Shown here: piece by piece, positions 54,318 to 64,000 of the stretch
Layout: each line of letters starts with the position of its first letter
How positions within the stretch are numbered: position 1 is the first letter of the stretch
Source of the DNA: Rhynchopus sp. YZ270_cl-10
Taxonomy: Eukaryota > Euglenozoa > Diplonemea > Diplonemida > Diplonemidae
NCBI GenBank assembly: GCA_964035575.1
Contig: OZ037902.1
Coordinates: forward strand, 62,001-126,000
Length of the DNA: 64,000 nucleotides
Direction: 5' to 3'
The notes under the pieces: generated by a model
Told to the model about the DNA's origin: nothing
The model's input: only the letters and a program-made list of their open reading frames with translations
Databases searched by the model: none
Position numbers and translations under genes: made by a program

Positions 54318-54848
54318 TTAAAAAGGGTTCGCCCCCTCAATGGGACGCCGTAAACCATAATTCCTCAGTGTCAGCCGCATCATTTCAATGAAACCAAAAA
54401 GTGGCTTATTTGCATTTTTGGGCTCCGCCCGTGCAGCGGTGGGGTCATTTCGGAAAATTGGACAATTTTTTGACCACTTAAATTTTGAGAAATATGAGCC
54501 CGGTTCCTTATACGTGGGGCCCATTTTTGGCCAAAATTTTTCTCAAAATCGACGAAATTAAAATTAGACCCCTTACCCCCCCCCAGAATCATTTCAATGG
54601 GAAAAAGTGGCTTATTTGCATTTTTGGGCTCCGCCCGTGCAGCGGTGGGGTCATTTCGGAAAATTGGACAATTTTTTGACCACTTAAATTTTGAGAAATA
54701 TGAGCCCGGTTCCTTATACGTGGGGCCCATTTTTGGCCAAAATTTTTCTCAAAATCGACGAAATTAAAATTAGACCCCTTACCCCCCCCCAGAATCATTT
54801 CAATACACTACCTGTATTGGTTGCTGACGCGTGTATACAGGAAGGTTG
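54318..54848. repeat. Tandem copies 2 and 3 of the poly(C) flank unit
   Basis: Copy 2 (54,318-54,578) ends 'cccccccccc agaatcatttcaatggg' and then restarts part-way as copy 3 (54,602-54,782), which ends in the full phrase 'agaatcatttcaatacacta' through 'caggaaggttggg'. The same closing phrase precedes copy 2 at 54,254-54,316. This is a partial tandem duplication with breakpoints at the C-tract. Confidence 0.85.
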
Positions 54849-57800
54849 GGAAAAATGCCTGAACTGAAATGGGTCAAAAGTGATCATTCCACCCGAGGTG
54901 AGATGATCACTTTTGAAATTTCTTCGTCTTTTGTTTTTTTTTGTTTATTTTTTTGTGTTCTTTTTGTGTTTGAAAAAATAGGTACGACAGTTGGTTATGT
55001 CAGTTTCTGTGCAAAGGCTCTTTACTTCGTTGCAAAGGCTTTTGCAAATGTGAAGGGGAAAAAAGAAGTTGCAACTTTAAGCAAACTCACGCTGTCCATG
55101 GCGATCGGGGAAGGGAGGGGGCGGGAGAGTAGCATCAAATGGAAGGAGCAGGAGAAAGGAGGGTTATTTTGAGTAAATCGACGAAAAATGTAGACACAAA
55201 AAATGTGTGAAAAAAAGCGGGTGCAAAAGGGGGGCTGTGATGGCAAATACGTGACTCCCCACCACGTATCGCAACGATACCTACGATACGTACAAAAAAA
55301 TAAAAACCGCTGCGTATCACATAATGCGTATCTGCCACCTGGCGGGGGCGGGAGGAGGGGTGGTCTTTGTTCTATTGACGCCCCATCGCTTAAGGTTTAG
55401 TTCACCAAAATGTGTCTTGAAATTCAAAGCCCCTATTGTGGGAGTTGTGCCTCCAGCAAGGCGGTATGTACCTCGTCCCTGTGTGGGAGAGATTTAGGAG
55501 CTCTGGTTCTGACACAAAAAAAAGAAAAGAAAAAGAAAAGGGTTTTTTTTTTTGGAATGTTAGAAAATTGTAGCCGCCATTTGCTGCTATTGGCAAAAAA
55601 GCTGTTCTTACAGCCATGCAATGCCAACGCAGTTTATTTTTTTGCTTTTTTTTTTTGCCAAAATCACAATGGCACAGCTTTCTTGCTGCACCTCATTCCT
55701 AAGAGTGTGGCAAGGGGAAGAGAGACAATTGTGATAAGAAAAAAAAAATGCTCCTGATCCGATGAAAAGAAAAGTTGAAAGATGAATGTGCCTCTCTCGT
55801 GCACGCACATCTTATAAAAATGAGAACTGTTTTTTTTTACCAGATGCAGTGAACCCCCTCACAGTGCCTTTGTTTCAAAGAAAATAGAATCTGACTTCAG
55901 TATATGAGTGTCACTGTCAAGTGAATAAAGTAAAATTTTTTCGTTAATCGCAAAAGTTGTTGTGTTGCTTTCGCTGTATGAGTTTCGTGGGTGAAACAAA
56001 TACTGAATGAAAATAAAATAAAATTGCAGCCATGCACCAACTTCCACGATTATGTTCCTCTTGCCAAAATGCTTGGTATATAAAATAAAAAGAGAGCGTC
56101 AAGAAAATCACTCCGTCTTGCAAGAGAAAAATAGAAGCTTTTTTTTTTTGAAAAAAAAATTGTTGGAGTAGTGTAGTTGCCTCGGTTGTGATGCCACAGT
56201 TGTTGCAATCTCCACTTTCACTTTTTTTTGAAAGACTAATAGACGTTGAGACCCAAGCAGGTGCACGCACTCAAAAAAGAGCCACCCCCCCAAAAGAAAA
56301 AAATAATTTTTGTCGCACAAATGGGTAGGGATTTTTGTGTGCCGAATAGGGGAGAAACGAAAAAGATAGATGACACGGCTGCGTGACCATAAAAAGAGAG
56401 AAAAAAACACAGCGTTTTTAACAACGTGTAGACAAGACACCTCGCTTTTTTCTCGTGTGAGCTCCACGCTTTTTTAGACCCAGTACTCTGAGGGGTATCT
56501 TTTTTGTATAAGAAATAATTTTTGCGCAATTGTGTCTGTAGGGGCCTGAAAAAACAAAACAAAATTTGAAAAGCTGACGTGCAAACACATCTCAAATTCG
56601 TTCATTCTTCTTTGGGGATCTGCTGGTTTCTGGGGAGGTTTTTTTCTTTTATAATTATTTGATAAATTGTTGGAGTAGTGTAGTTGCCCCGGTTGTGTTG
56701 CCACAGTTGTTGCAATCTCACTCCTGCCTCCACTTTTTTTTGTTGACAATCGCCTAAGAACCCGCTTGGGGTACCTTAGCGTCACTCAATATTGGCCAAA
56801 AGCCCTTTGTACTACGGAAGGTACAGACGTGAGTCGTCCTGAACCCTGGAGAGCAACTTTTACGGGGAAAAAAAAACCCCCCCTCCTTTTACCAGGCTAA
56901 GTTTTTCCCGAGTGTGGACCACGGGTACTTCTTTCCTGTCACAAGGGAGGGGTTTGTTTGCAGGTTACGGTTTTTGAGACCGCCCTGGTAAAATATGAAG
57001 AGTGGAGGGGAAAACACGTGAGTGGGGATACAGCCCGCACACCTCCCCCCAAGGTGCGGCAGAGTCCATCGACTCTGGGCTGACAGCCCTTTTCTTTTTT
57101 TCTTTTTTCTTTTTGCGTTTTTGCTTATTTTGTATGGACAAACCACCAACAGGAAGGCTCTATACTTAACAACAGATGTCATCCTTCAATCGAAATCGCT
57201 TTTTTTTTTTTTCTGTATTTTCTTTTATATTTTGTAGCAAACCGACAGATCAACCAAAAAATCAATTCCCAAATCCTCCCCCAAAAAAATGGAGATTTTT
57301 TTTTTTTTGCTTTTTTTTCCCCCCTTCTTTTTTTTGCTTTTTGCTGTACTCGATGTCTCCCGAAGGGGCCAGAATACTTTTTTTGTTTTTTTTTTTTTTT
57401 TTTTTTTGTGTTTGACATCGCACTACATTCTTTTTGAGGGGGTTTGGGTGGGGTGTTTTGGAGAGGGGAGGAAAGACTTTTTGATGGGAAGAATGAAAGA
57501 GGGGATCAGGGGAGAGAGAAAAAAAATATCAGAAAAAATAAATAGCTCAAATAGAAAGAAGAAAAAGAGACCCACCCACCCACCACCCACCCACCCAACC
57601 CCATGACAATATATTGTTGAATAAAATAAGTAAAGTAACCTGAGGGCCTCACAATTTGCTCAGTCACCTAAATAGAAAACTTAAACACTCATCACACGAT
57701 ATAACCCACGGGAGAGGTTGTGGTGAAAACGCACACACCTCGACCTGTTTTTTTTGGTGAGGAGTGGCATCTGCAGCGCGGGTTTCGTCACCTAGAAACC

Positions 57801-57906
57801 GCAAAAGTGTGTTTTTTTCAAAATGCTTTGTTTCTATCCTTTCATGAGGTGACAAAAAAAAAATCTTGTGTTTTTTCGTTGGTGTGCCTCAAACAGCTCA
57901 CCCAAG
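54849..57906. other. 3-kb gene-free AT-rich region with dispersed repeats
   Basis: Two copies of a ~70-bp repeat 'gtagttgcctcggttgtg' (56,163-56,230; 56,667-56,740; part at 49,527) and one of 'cctcgcttttttctcgtgt' (56,440). An inverted pair 'ttttaccagg' / 'cctggtaaaa' lies at 56,887-56,993, and there are long poly(T) runs near 57,200-57,410. Short ORFs are low-complexity. Confidence 0.5.
55779..55813. repeat. Co-varying hairpin family member
   Basis: AAGATGAATGTGC...GCACATCTT with lead 'aaaagttgaaagatga', the closest match to 41,116. Confidence 0.65.
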
Positions 57907-57908
57907 TA

Positions 57909-58025
57909 CAGTTGGACAAGTAATATTGGCGACCAAAAAAGTTGCCAATTGCAAGAAAACCCCCCAAATCCGCCAATATTTTTTGGTCGCCAAGTTATTT
58001 GGTCGCCAAGTTTTTTGTCCAACTG
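57909..58025. mobile_element. Tc1/mariner-type MITE, 117 bp
   Basis: TIR CAGTTGGACAA with TA on both sides (57,907-57,908 and 58,026-58,027). The arms carry 'attggcgaccaaaaaa' and inverted partners. No coding. The ends differ from the full Tc1/mariner element at 10,495, so that transposase is unlikely to mobilise it. Confidence 0.8.
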
Positions 58026-58255
58026 TAGATGACAGAAAACCCTCCCGAGAATCACGTCTGAAATTCTTAAGATGCACCCCTCGCGGTGTTGGAGGGCCAT
58101 CGAAAAGAAACGGAATGGGGGTGAGGGGTGCAAGAGCTCCGCAGGAGGCAGAAAGAAACTAAATCTGTATACTTTCCATTAAGAGAAAGCACAAAAAAGA
58201 GAGAAAAAAAAAAAAACAGGAAAAAAAAAATATACCAAAAACACACAAAGAAGAA

Positions 58256-58336
58256 GAAAGTGAAGTTGACAGTGCAAACGCCTCTGGGACACAGGCACTG
58301 ACATCCCACGGGTTTTCGAACCCCCGGAGTGTTGCA
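58256..58336. repeat. SINE-like repeat with tRNA T-arm
   Basis: Lead GTGAAGTTGACAGTGCAAAC then GCCTCTGGGAC, T-arm-like GGGTTTTCGAACCC and a closing T-run. Closest to 63,443. Confidence 0.55.
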
Positions 58337-58967
58337 TTTTTTTTTTGACAGGGAAAACTGTAAGCAGGCAAAAAAAAAAAAAGGGAACCCCACATTTCCC
58401 AATCGCACAATATTTTACCGACCCTTATTCTCGCGCAGTTCTGTGCTCTAAGTCTTCGTTTGATCGAACTCAAAAAAGAAAGCTGCAGTAAAACATGCAC
58501 TTACGAGAGAAGAAAGGCTTTTCTGAAAAAAGGTGGTTTTTTTTTTGTTTTGCCACACAACAACACAGGAACACTTTTTCAAAAACCCAAATTGGTGAAT
58601 TTTCAAACAAAAAAGATCCACAAAAAACAATATGCGGCACAATTTCGTTATTCAAAAAAAGTAAGTTTCACTTTCTCAGCAAAAAAAAAAGACAAATGCA
58701 TGAGATGCACCTAAGCCTCTCACCTAGAATGTCTTTACCTCAAATACCACGTTTGGGGATTGCCACTCTTTCGAGGGGACACCTCGCCCGGTTGTGTGGG
58801 TGAGGGGGGGGTTTTTTTGAAGAATAAGAAAAGTATATAAGATGAACCCAAGCTTGGTGCTTGGTCACCCTTTTGCACGATCACATATTAATTAGTATGG
58901 TGCTCAAGGTGCTCAAGTGAGTCTGATTATTCTTTGGCTTATTCATCAGTCGTTTGGTTTTTATTTT

Positions 58968-59095
58968 TATACCTACAAGCGTAGCTTAAAGGAGAAATAG
59001 TTCGGTCGCCAATCACCCCTCCAACAGGGTAAGTGTGCAATCAACGAAAAAACCATTTTTTTCCCTTTTACTAACCTATCAGAGTTACTATTTTT
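58968..59095. repeat. Inverted copy of the 24,968 repeat
   Basis: Blocks 'tacctacaagcgtagcttaa', 'cggtcgccaatcacccct' and 'ctatcagagttacta' match 24,968-25,117 in reverse complement. Nearby (58,918 and 59,195) two copies of 'ttattcatcagtc', and at 59,165 and 59,275 two copies of 'ctcgtgggtggcaattt', show local duplication. Confidence 0.8.
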
Positions 59096-59634
59096 TTATT
59101 TGAAAACTTGGTTGTATTAGTGTAGCCACCCTAGAGTGTGCTCCACTATTTATTTGTGTTATTGCCACTCGTGGGTGGCAATTTGTTGTAAATTAGTCTG
59201 ATTAGATTATTCTTTGGTTTATTCATCAGTCATTTGTTTTTTTTGTTTTTTTTGTGTTTTTTTTGTGCTATTGCTACTCGTGGGTGGCAATTTATTTTAA
59301 GTAAGGCTTTGGGGGGACAGGGGGGAGGGGGGTGGGTAATGATAATGTTGGGGGAGGGGGGGTTTTTTGAATTTTTCTTACAAGATAAAAAGTCGACACC
59401 CAACGTAGTATTTTCTTTTGTTGGGGGCACCCACGTCACCGTCTTTTAGCAGTGCTTGCAGATCGGCGCCGTATCGACAGTAAGGAAAGTTCGTTCTACC
59501 CGTCGGTAGAAAATTGGGGGTGGGGTAGGGGGGTGTATGCAAATGTTTTTTTTGTATGGCTTCCTTTTGTTTTGTTTTCCGTAGTGTTCGTTCTGGTGAT
59601 CGTTACCAACCTCACCGGGGCCCTCACTATCCAT

Positions 59635-60120
59635 TTAGGATGGTGGGTGTGAACCTGATTGTACATACGGGGTCATTTGAGTTTGCGTTTGCTCTCCTCC
59701 ATACGCAGTCACAGATTGTGTTTGGAAACATACCATACTATCACTTGGCGGGTGGGTAGTAGGCTGTTGTATCTGCGGGGGGTGCGTTTGGGCATCTGTC
59801 ATGTGGTTGTCGCTTTCGTCGTCAACCTCTTCGACTATTGGTCCAGCATTTGTTGTGTTCGTGCTGCCCAGTTGCGAGTAGATTTGATATATCCACTCTT
59901 GCTGTTTTAGCATTCTATTCTTAAGTTCTTCATTTTCGCCACATTTAAGGCCGATAAGGTGGCGTCCTTCTTCTTGAAGGTTGGAGATCTGTGATTTTAT
60001 TGCAGAATTCTCTAGCATTAAACCACGAGTCTCAGCATTGAGTCGCTCGTTGTCAGAAGCATATTGGGAATGCATTGCTGTTTGTGCAATGCGTTCCGCA
60101 TTATGTCTGTCACAAGACAC
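59635..60120 (-). CDS. Coiled-coil exon of an unknown gene
   Basis: An open minus-strand frame of about 160 codons without an ATG at its start, so probably an internal or last exon reached by splicing. The upstream acceptor is not certain. The sequence has a heptad-like helix (NERLNAETRGLMLENSAIKS...), an acidic stretch (EEVDDESD), then a Gln/Pro/His-rich tail. Charge and composition look protein-like, unlike the poly-residue frames around it. A leucine-zipper regulator is possible, but no basic region is seen. Confidence 0.4.
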   Translation of the reverse strand: MSCDRHNAERIAQTAMHSQYASDNERLNAETRGLMLENSAIKSQISNLQEEGRHLIGLKCGENEELKNRMLKQQEWIYQIYSQLGSTNTTNAGPIVEEVDDESDNHMTDAQTHPPQIQQPTTHPPSDSMVCFQTQSVTAYGGEQTQTQMTPYVQSGSHPPS

Positions 60121-61156
60121 TTTGGTGTCTAATAAGCGTCTTTCCGTTGTAAATTAGTCACCTTTTTGATCACAAAATCGTCGCATCGAGTATACTGCAA
60201 CTAGTGTAACTAGATGAAACGAACGTGAAAAGAAGTGTCCAGCAAAGTCACCTAGTAAGAAAAGAAGAATGCACACACTTTTAAAAAAAAAAAAAAAAGC
60301 CTTATTTTGAGCAATTTTGCTGCTTCTCCCTTTGAAGCAAATACTGCACGAGAAAACCAAAATACAAAAACAAAGAGAAAAAAACAAAGATGGTCCTAAG
60401 CTTCTCGGTGATTTAGTCATCTTAAAAAAAAAACGAAAATGAGAGGTTTTGACATACTGGGCACATAGACTGGATGCATTGCCCCATAGAAAAACTTCGG
60501 GATTTTTTTTTTTTTTTTTGCAGGGAAAAGGGTGGGGAATCATCAAAGACACGATGAACCACACAGGGTTGCAACATAAGATCTTTTCAATAGGGGGGGA
60601 GAGGAAGGGAGAGAAAATAAAACCCTTTTTTTTGTCAGATGCCGCTCATCTCAGGAGAATGAATGGAACCTAAAGACTACCTTAAAAAACACACACAAAC
60701 GGATGAGAACGGAACTAAATAAATGCTTTGAAAAAAAAAATCTGGGGGGGAGAAAAATACGGATACTGCAGTTCCTCTGTGGATTAGTTTTTTATTTTTC
60801 CTTCCTTCAAAACTTCACACACAACACTTTTGGTTTTTGGGACAACACAGGGTGCCAGATTTCTATGATATGTGTACAGAACCACCCTGTACCCCCCTGT
60901 TTGTCATGTTGTTTCCCTGTGCAATACATGGAGAAGAAACGTTTTCGCACTCAGAAGCATCGTTTTCTTACTGTTCTTTGCCTAAATTTTTGCTATAGGG
61001 GAAAGAATAAATCGAGAGGTCTCTTTTTCCTGCAAGGCAAAGCCCCAGACCGAGACCGGGAGCCACCTCGTTTTTGTTGCAAAAAACTCTTTTTTACTTT
61101 TCATTTTGTGTAGTCAAAAACGCTGTACAAAGCTAATGGAAGGGGGGAAGGGTAAT

Positions 61157-61274
61157 GGTGGCGGTATTGTGATGGGAGCCCATTGGAATACGCAAAATAC
61201 ATCAAAACACATCACAATACTTATTTTGATGTATTTTGCGTATTCCAATGGGCTCCCATCACAATACTGCCACC
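61157..61274. mobile_element. Palindromic MITE, second copy (~118 bp)
   Basis: Same arms as 25,533-25,656 (GGTGGCGGTATTGTGATGGG), with substitutions and a slightly shorter centre. Both copies sit directly beside 'aagg(g)ta(at)', possibly part of the target. Confidence 0.85.
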
Positions 61275-63442
61275 AGGGAAGGGGGGGGCCCTCTCATTTA
61301 GTTTACTCGTACATTTTTTTGGTTTTGACCTCTTCAAAACTAGGGGGGTTTGAAAAAAATGTTTTTTTTTTTGTTTTGAAAGTGCTTTGTGCTCTGTTTC
61401 TTTGATTAGTGGTTGTAGACGTGAAGCCAGAGAGGAAGGGCGCGTCACTTTGTATAGATGACGACGTATCCTGTTTCAGTACCTTTTTTTTTTTTTTTTG
61501 AACAATCCTTGGGTGGTGATGAGGAAAGAAAAAAAATGTGCAGAAATCGGTATACCCAATCAAAAAAAAGACGCAATTTGCTGAACCCTTTCTTCAGGAA
61601 ATTCGCGCAAATATACGAAAAATAATACGAACGTGCCTCTTATGCAATACATTGCAATGCATACCCATATCTGCCAAGATGAGGTGTAGTTGCCACACCG
61701 TGCAAGCTCCACTGTTTTTTTTTGTGCTAAGTCATCCATTTTTTTTTTTTTTTTGAAGAAAAAAAAAAATCACATCGCTGCTTCTCCCACCCAAATACCC
61801 ACCGACCCTTCGAATGATGCTATGGGCCTTTGCTCGAAAAGAATTTATGCGCCAGGAGGTGGTGTCATGGCCAACTATGTGTGAATCAATATGGGAGGCT
61901 TTTTTTTTGTTTGAACGGGTTTTGAATATCCCACCAATTTCAGTATTTTATTTTGTGATAAATTGTTGGAATCATGTAGTTGCCTGTACAAAAGCTCCAA
62001 CTGTCAAACTTTGCCTTTTGTTGTCCACAAGGGGGGGAAAGGAATAGGGATTTTTGTTTTGTTTTGCAATGTTTCCTCGCTCGGAAACCCCCATCATTCC
62101 TGAACCCCCCTTTTTTTTTTCAAACACACAGCTCACCAACGCCCTCCCGTTGCTTCTCACGTTTCGTCATTGCCCTGAACATAAAAAGAGGGGAAGGAAA
62201 GGGAACAGAGGGAGGGAGAGAGAGAGGGTTGAGATGTTGAAAAAGATTTTTTTTTTTTGGGATTCTTTGTTGCATTTGGAGAGGGGGTGGGTGGTGGGGG
62301 TGGGGGAGGTGGTTCTTGTGGTTGTGGCAGGAAAGGTGTGGCGTATTGTGGCCAGGGTTTCGGCATCAGGGTACCGGGGGTGCCGTTCGGTACCCCCAAC
62401 GGTACTTCGAAACAAAAAAGGAAATAAGTCGCGCGCGCGAAGCGCGTCTTATCCCCCTCTCTGGCATGTTGTGAAAAGGAAAACGCGAAGTAAAAATTTA
62501 GACCGTGCCCCCAATTCCCTCTTGATCGAAGCATCATTTTGACCCAACGACGAAGAATAAAGGATCGGCGAAATAAAAAAAAGGTACCGTGGCTGTTCAG
62601 TGGTGGCGTTTTTTGTTTTTTTTTTTGCACAGTGTTCATGAACATGACACATCCTAGTCTATTCTTCTCAGGGTGGTCTCGCTGCATTCTGTTTTCTTCC
62701 TTCCCGGTTGGCGCCGTTGGGTTTGGACTTTTTAGCCGGAGGATTTTATTTTTTCTTTTGCAAGACAACGAGACAAATAGAGAGAAAAAAAGGACCTAAA
62801 AAAGAAGAAAAAAACACCTTACGTGCAGACACCTCATGATGGGTGCAGGCACGTGGCAAAGAAAAAAAGTGAAGTTATTAATGCAGGCACACCTCCGACT
62901 GACCCAACGTACGATGCCAGCCATCCGGATGAAAGCACAAAAAAAAATTTTTTGGCAGAGTGATGATATGCCTACATTGGGCTCGGTCACCTTATTAAAA
63001 AGAGTGGAACTCCCATCACCCCGGTATCTACGGTTTGTCCGATCGGACAGTGCCGTGATGCTACCACTGTACAGATTGACATGAACGAAGATTTGGTAAT
63101 ATGATTCTCAGCTGAAGGGGGGGAAGTGGGCAAAAAAAAAACAAAAACAAAAAACAGTTTCATAATACTTTCAAATCAAAGAAGAGAAAGTACAAAAGGA
63201 CGATTCTATTTAAGATACGTCCATTATTTTTCAGGTCTCAAAAAAAGAGGTGAAAATGGTGCCACATCCCCCGAGGGGGGGGTTTGGGGTTGGGGTGTGT
63301 TTAAGATGATAACGGACCTTAAAACTTAATAAAAAAAAAGAGGAAAATCCATCAATATTTCAAAGTATAATAGGGTGCACTAAATGTACCCAAACTTTTT
63401 TGCTTTCTTCCAAAAAGAGAGAAAATCCAACAAAAAAATATA

Positions 63443-63506
63443 AAGTGAAGTTGATAGTGCAAACGCCTCTGGGACGCTCGGGGGTTGTCGAGCCGGACTG
63501 TTGCAC
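63443..63506. repeat. SINE-like repeat with tRNA T-arm
   Basis: Lead GTGAAGTTGATAGTGCAAAC then GCCTCTGGGACG, followed by GGGGTTGTCGAGCC. A shorter relative of 58,256. Confidence 0.5.
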
Positions 63507-63689
63507 AAAAAAAAAAAAAAAAAGTGCCGACATAAAACAAAGGGCCTGTGTAGGGTGTTGCGAGAGAGCGTTAACAACGACAATTGCTTGCCTTGGGGGA
63601 TCGATATATCATCATCAGGAACCAAGACATTTTTTTTTTGTCAGAAAGTTGTTGTTTTTTTATGTTTTTTTTTCGAAAAAAAAATACGA

Positions 63690-63920
63690 GGTGTGCTGTG
63701 GAAAACCTTGCGCGCGATTTTTCGAAACCACCGTAGCATCCTGGCGCTTTGATGGGTGGTTCTGCATGAGTCTGGTGTGATCGACGACGATTTCATCTGT
63801 GTATTTTGTGTTCCTTGAGCACTGCTCTTAGTGGGAGCAGGTAGACCCACTACGAAACTGGAACACTCCGAGGCAGTCGAGAAAATGGTTATCGAGCCTC
63901 CTCATATCCACAACACACCC
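63690..63920. mobile_element. GGTGTGCTGTGGA TIR element, second copy
   Basis: Ends GGTGTGCTGTGGA and TCCACAACACACC. The interior aligns with 49,777-50,203 in reverse orientation (e.g. 'gaaaatggttatcgagcctc'). It is shorter and more decayed. Confidence 0.65.
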
Positions 63921-64000
63921 CGTATATTTTTCTTCTTTTCGATTCGCTGCTTTTGTAGTTGTTTTCACCTTCGGCTACCCTACAGTGGGGGGGGGGGGTG

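Larger units (their letters stand above)
60121..63689. other. 3.5-kb gene-free region with repeats
   Basis: Contains the palindromic MITE at 61,157, a SINE-like repeat at 63,443, an ACGTGC...GCACGT inverted motif near 62,820-62,855, and poly(A/T) runs. No protein or RNA gene is supported. Confidence 0.5.

Noticed and set aside
1-64000. Spliced-leader RNA gene or telomeric repeats
   Set aside because: Looked for because of the possible euglenozoan origin; no SL-like TACAGTTTCTGTAC phrase and no TTAGGG array was found.

Overview
Eukaryotic nuclear DNA from a repeat-rich protist. The signs are GT-AG introns that reconnect open frames (two in each RHS-like gene, one in a 1,798-residue protein), a piece of cytosolic-type large-subunit rRNA, long AT-rich non-coding stretches, and several classes of DNA transposon. 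The gene content (a P-loop RHS/Crinkler-like family, a multi-pass class III cyclase, a PH-like/PDZ-like scaffold) would fit a euglenozoan or a similar flagellate. That placement is an inference; nothing here fixes the species.

Layout. 0-24.4 kb: three minus-strand copies of an RHS-like P-loop gene. Copy A is broken; B and C are open and each has three exons. Copies A and C lie in a recent segmental duplication. A and B are separated by about 13 kb of mobile DNA: a 651-residue transposase-like ORF, a tandem array of ~415-bp AT-rich units interrupted by three elements whose empty sites can be read in neighbouring units (hAT-like, an ACGGCCGT-rich element, an intact Tc1/mariner), and a 2.5-kb element with 34-bp terminal inverted repeats (TIRs) carrying a 394-residue ORF. 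24.4-27.8 kb: small TIR elements, one filled with about 41 copies of a 9-bp repeat. 27.8-47.7 kb: the host gene block, all on the minus strand: a type I membrane protein, a zinc-ribbon protein, the spliced PH-like/PDZ-like protein, a predicted adenylate cyclase and a CYTH-domain enzyme. Between them lie an LSU rRNA fragment, a tRNA-Thr-like sequence and a family of short hairpins whose stems co-vary. 47.7-64 kb: almost no genes, but a pile-up of elements with TAGG...CCTA ends in a poly(C) tract, duplicated flanks of that tract, MITEs and SINE-like repeats, and one coiled-coil exon.

The host genes look like independent housekeeping, signalling and surface genes, not a pathway. The strongest candidates for undescribed biology are the poly(C)-associated TAGG...CCTA elements, the co-varying hairpin family, and the 651-residue D/D/D transposase-like protein.
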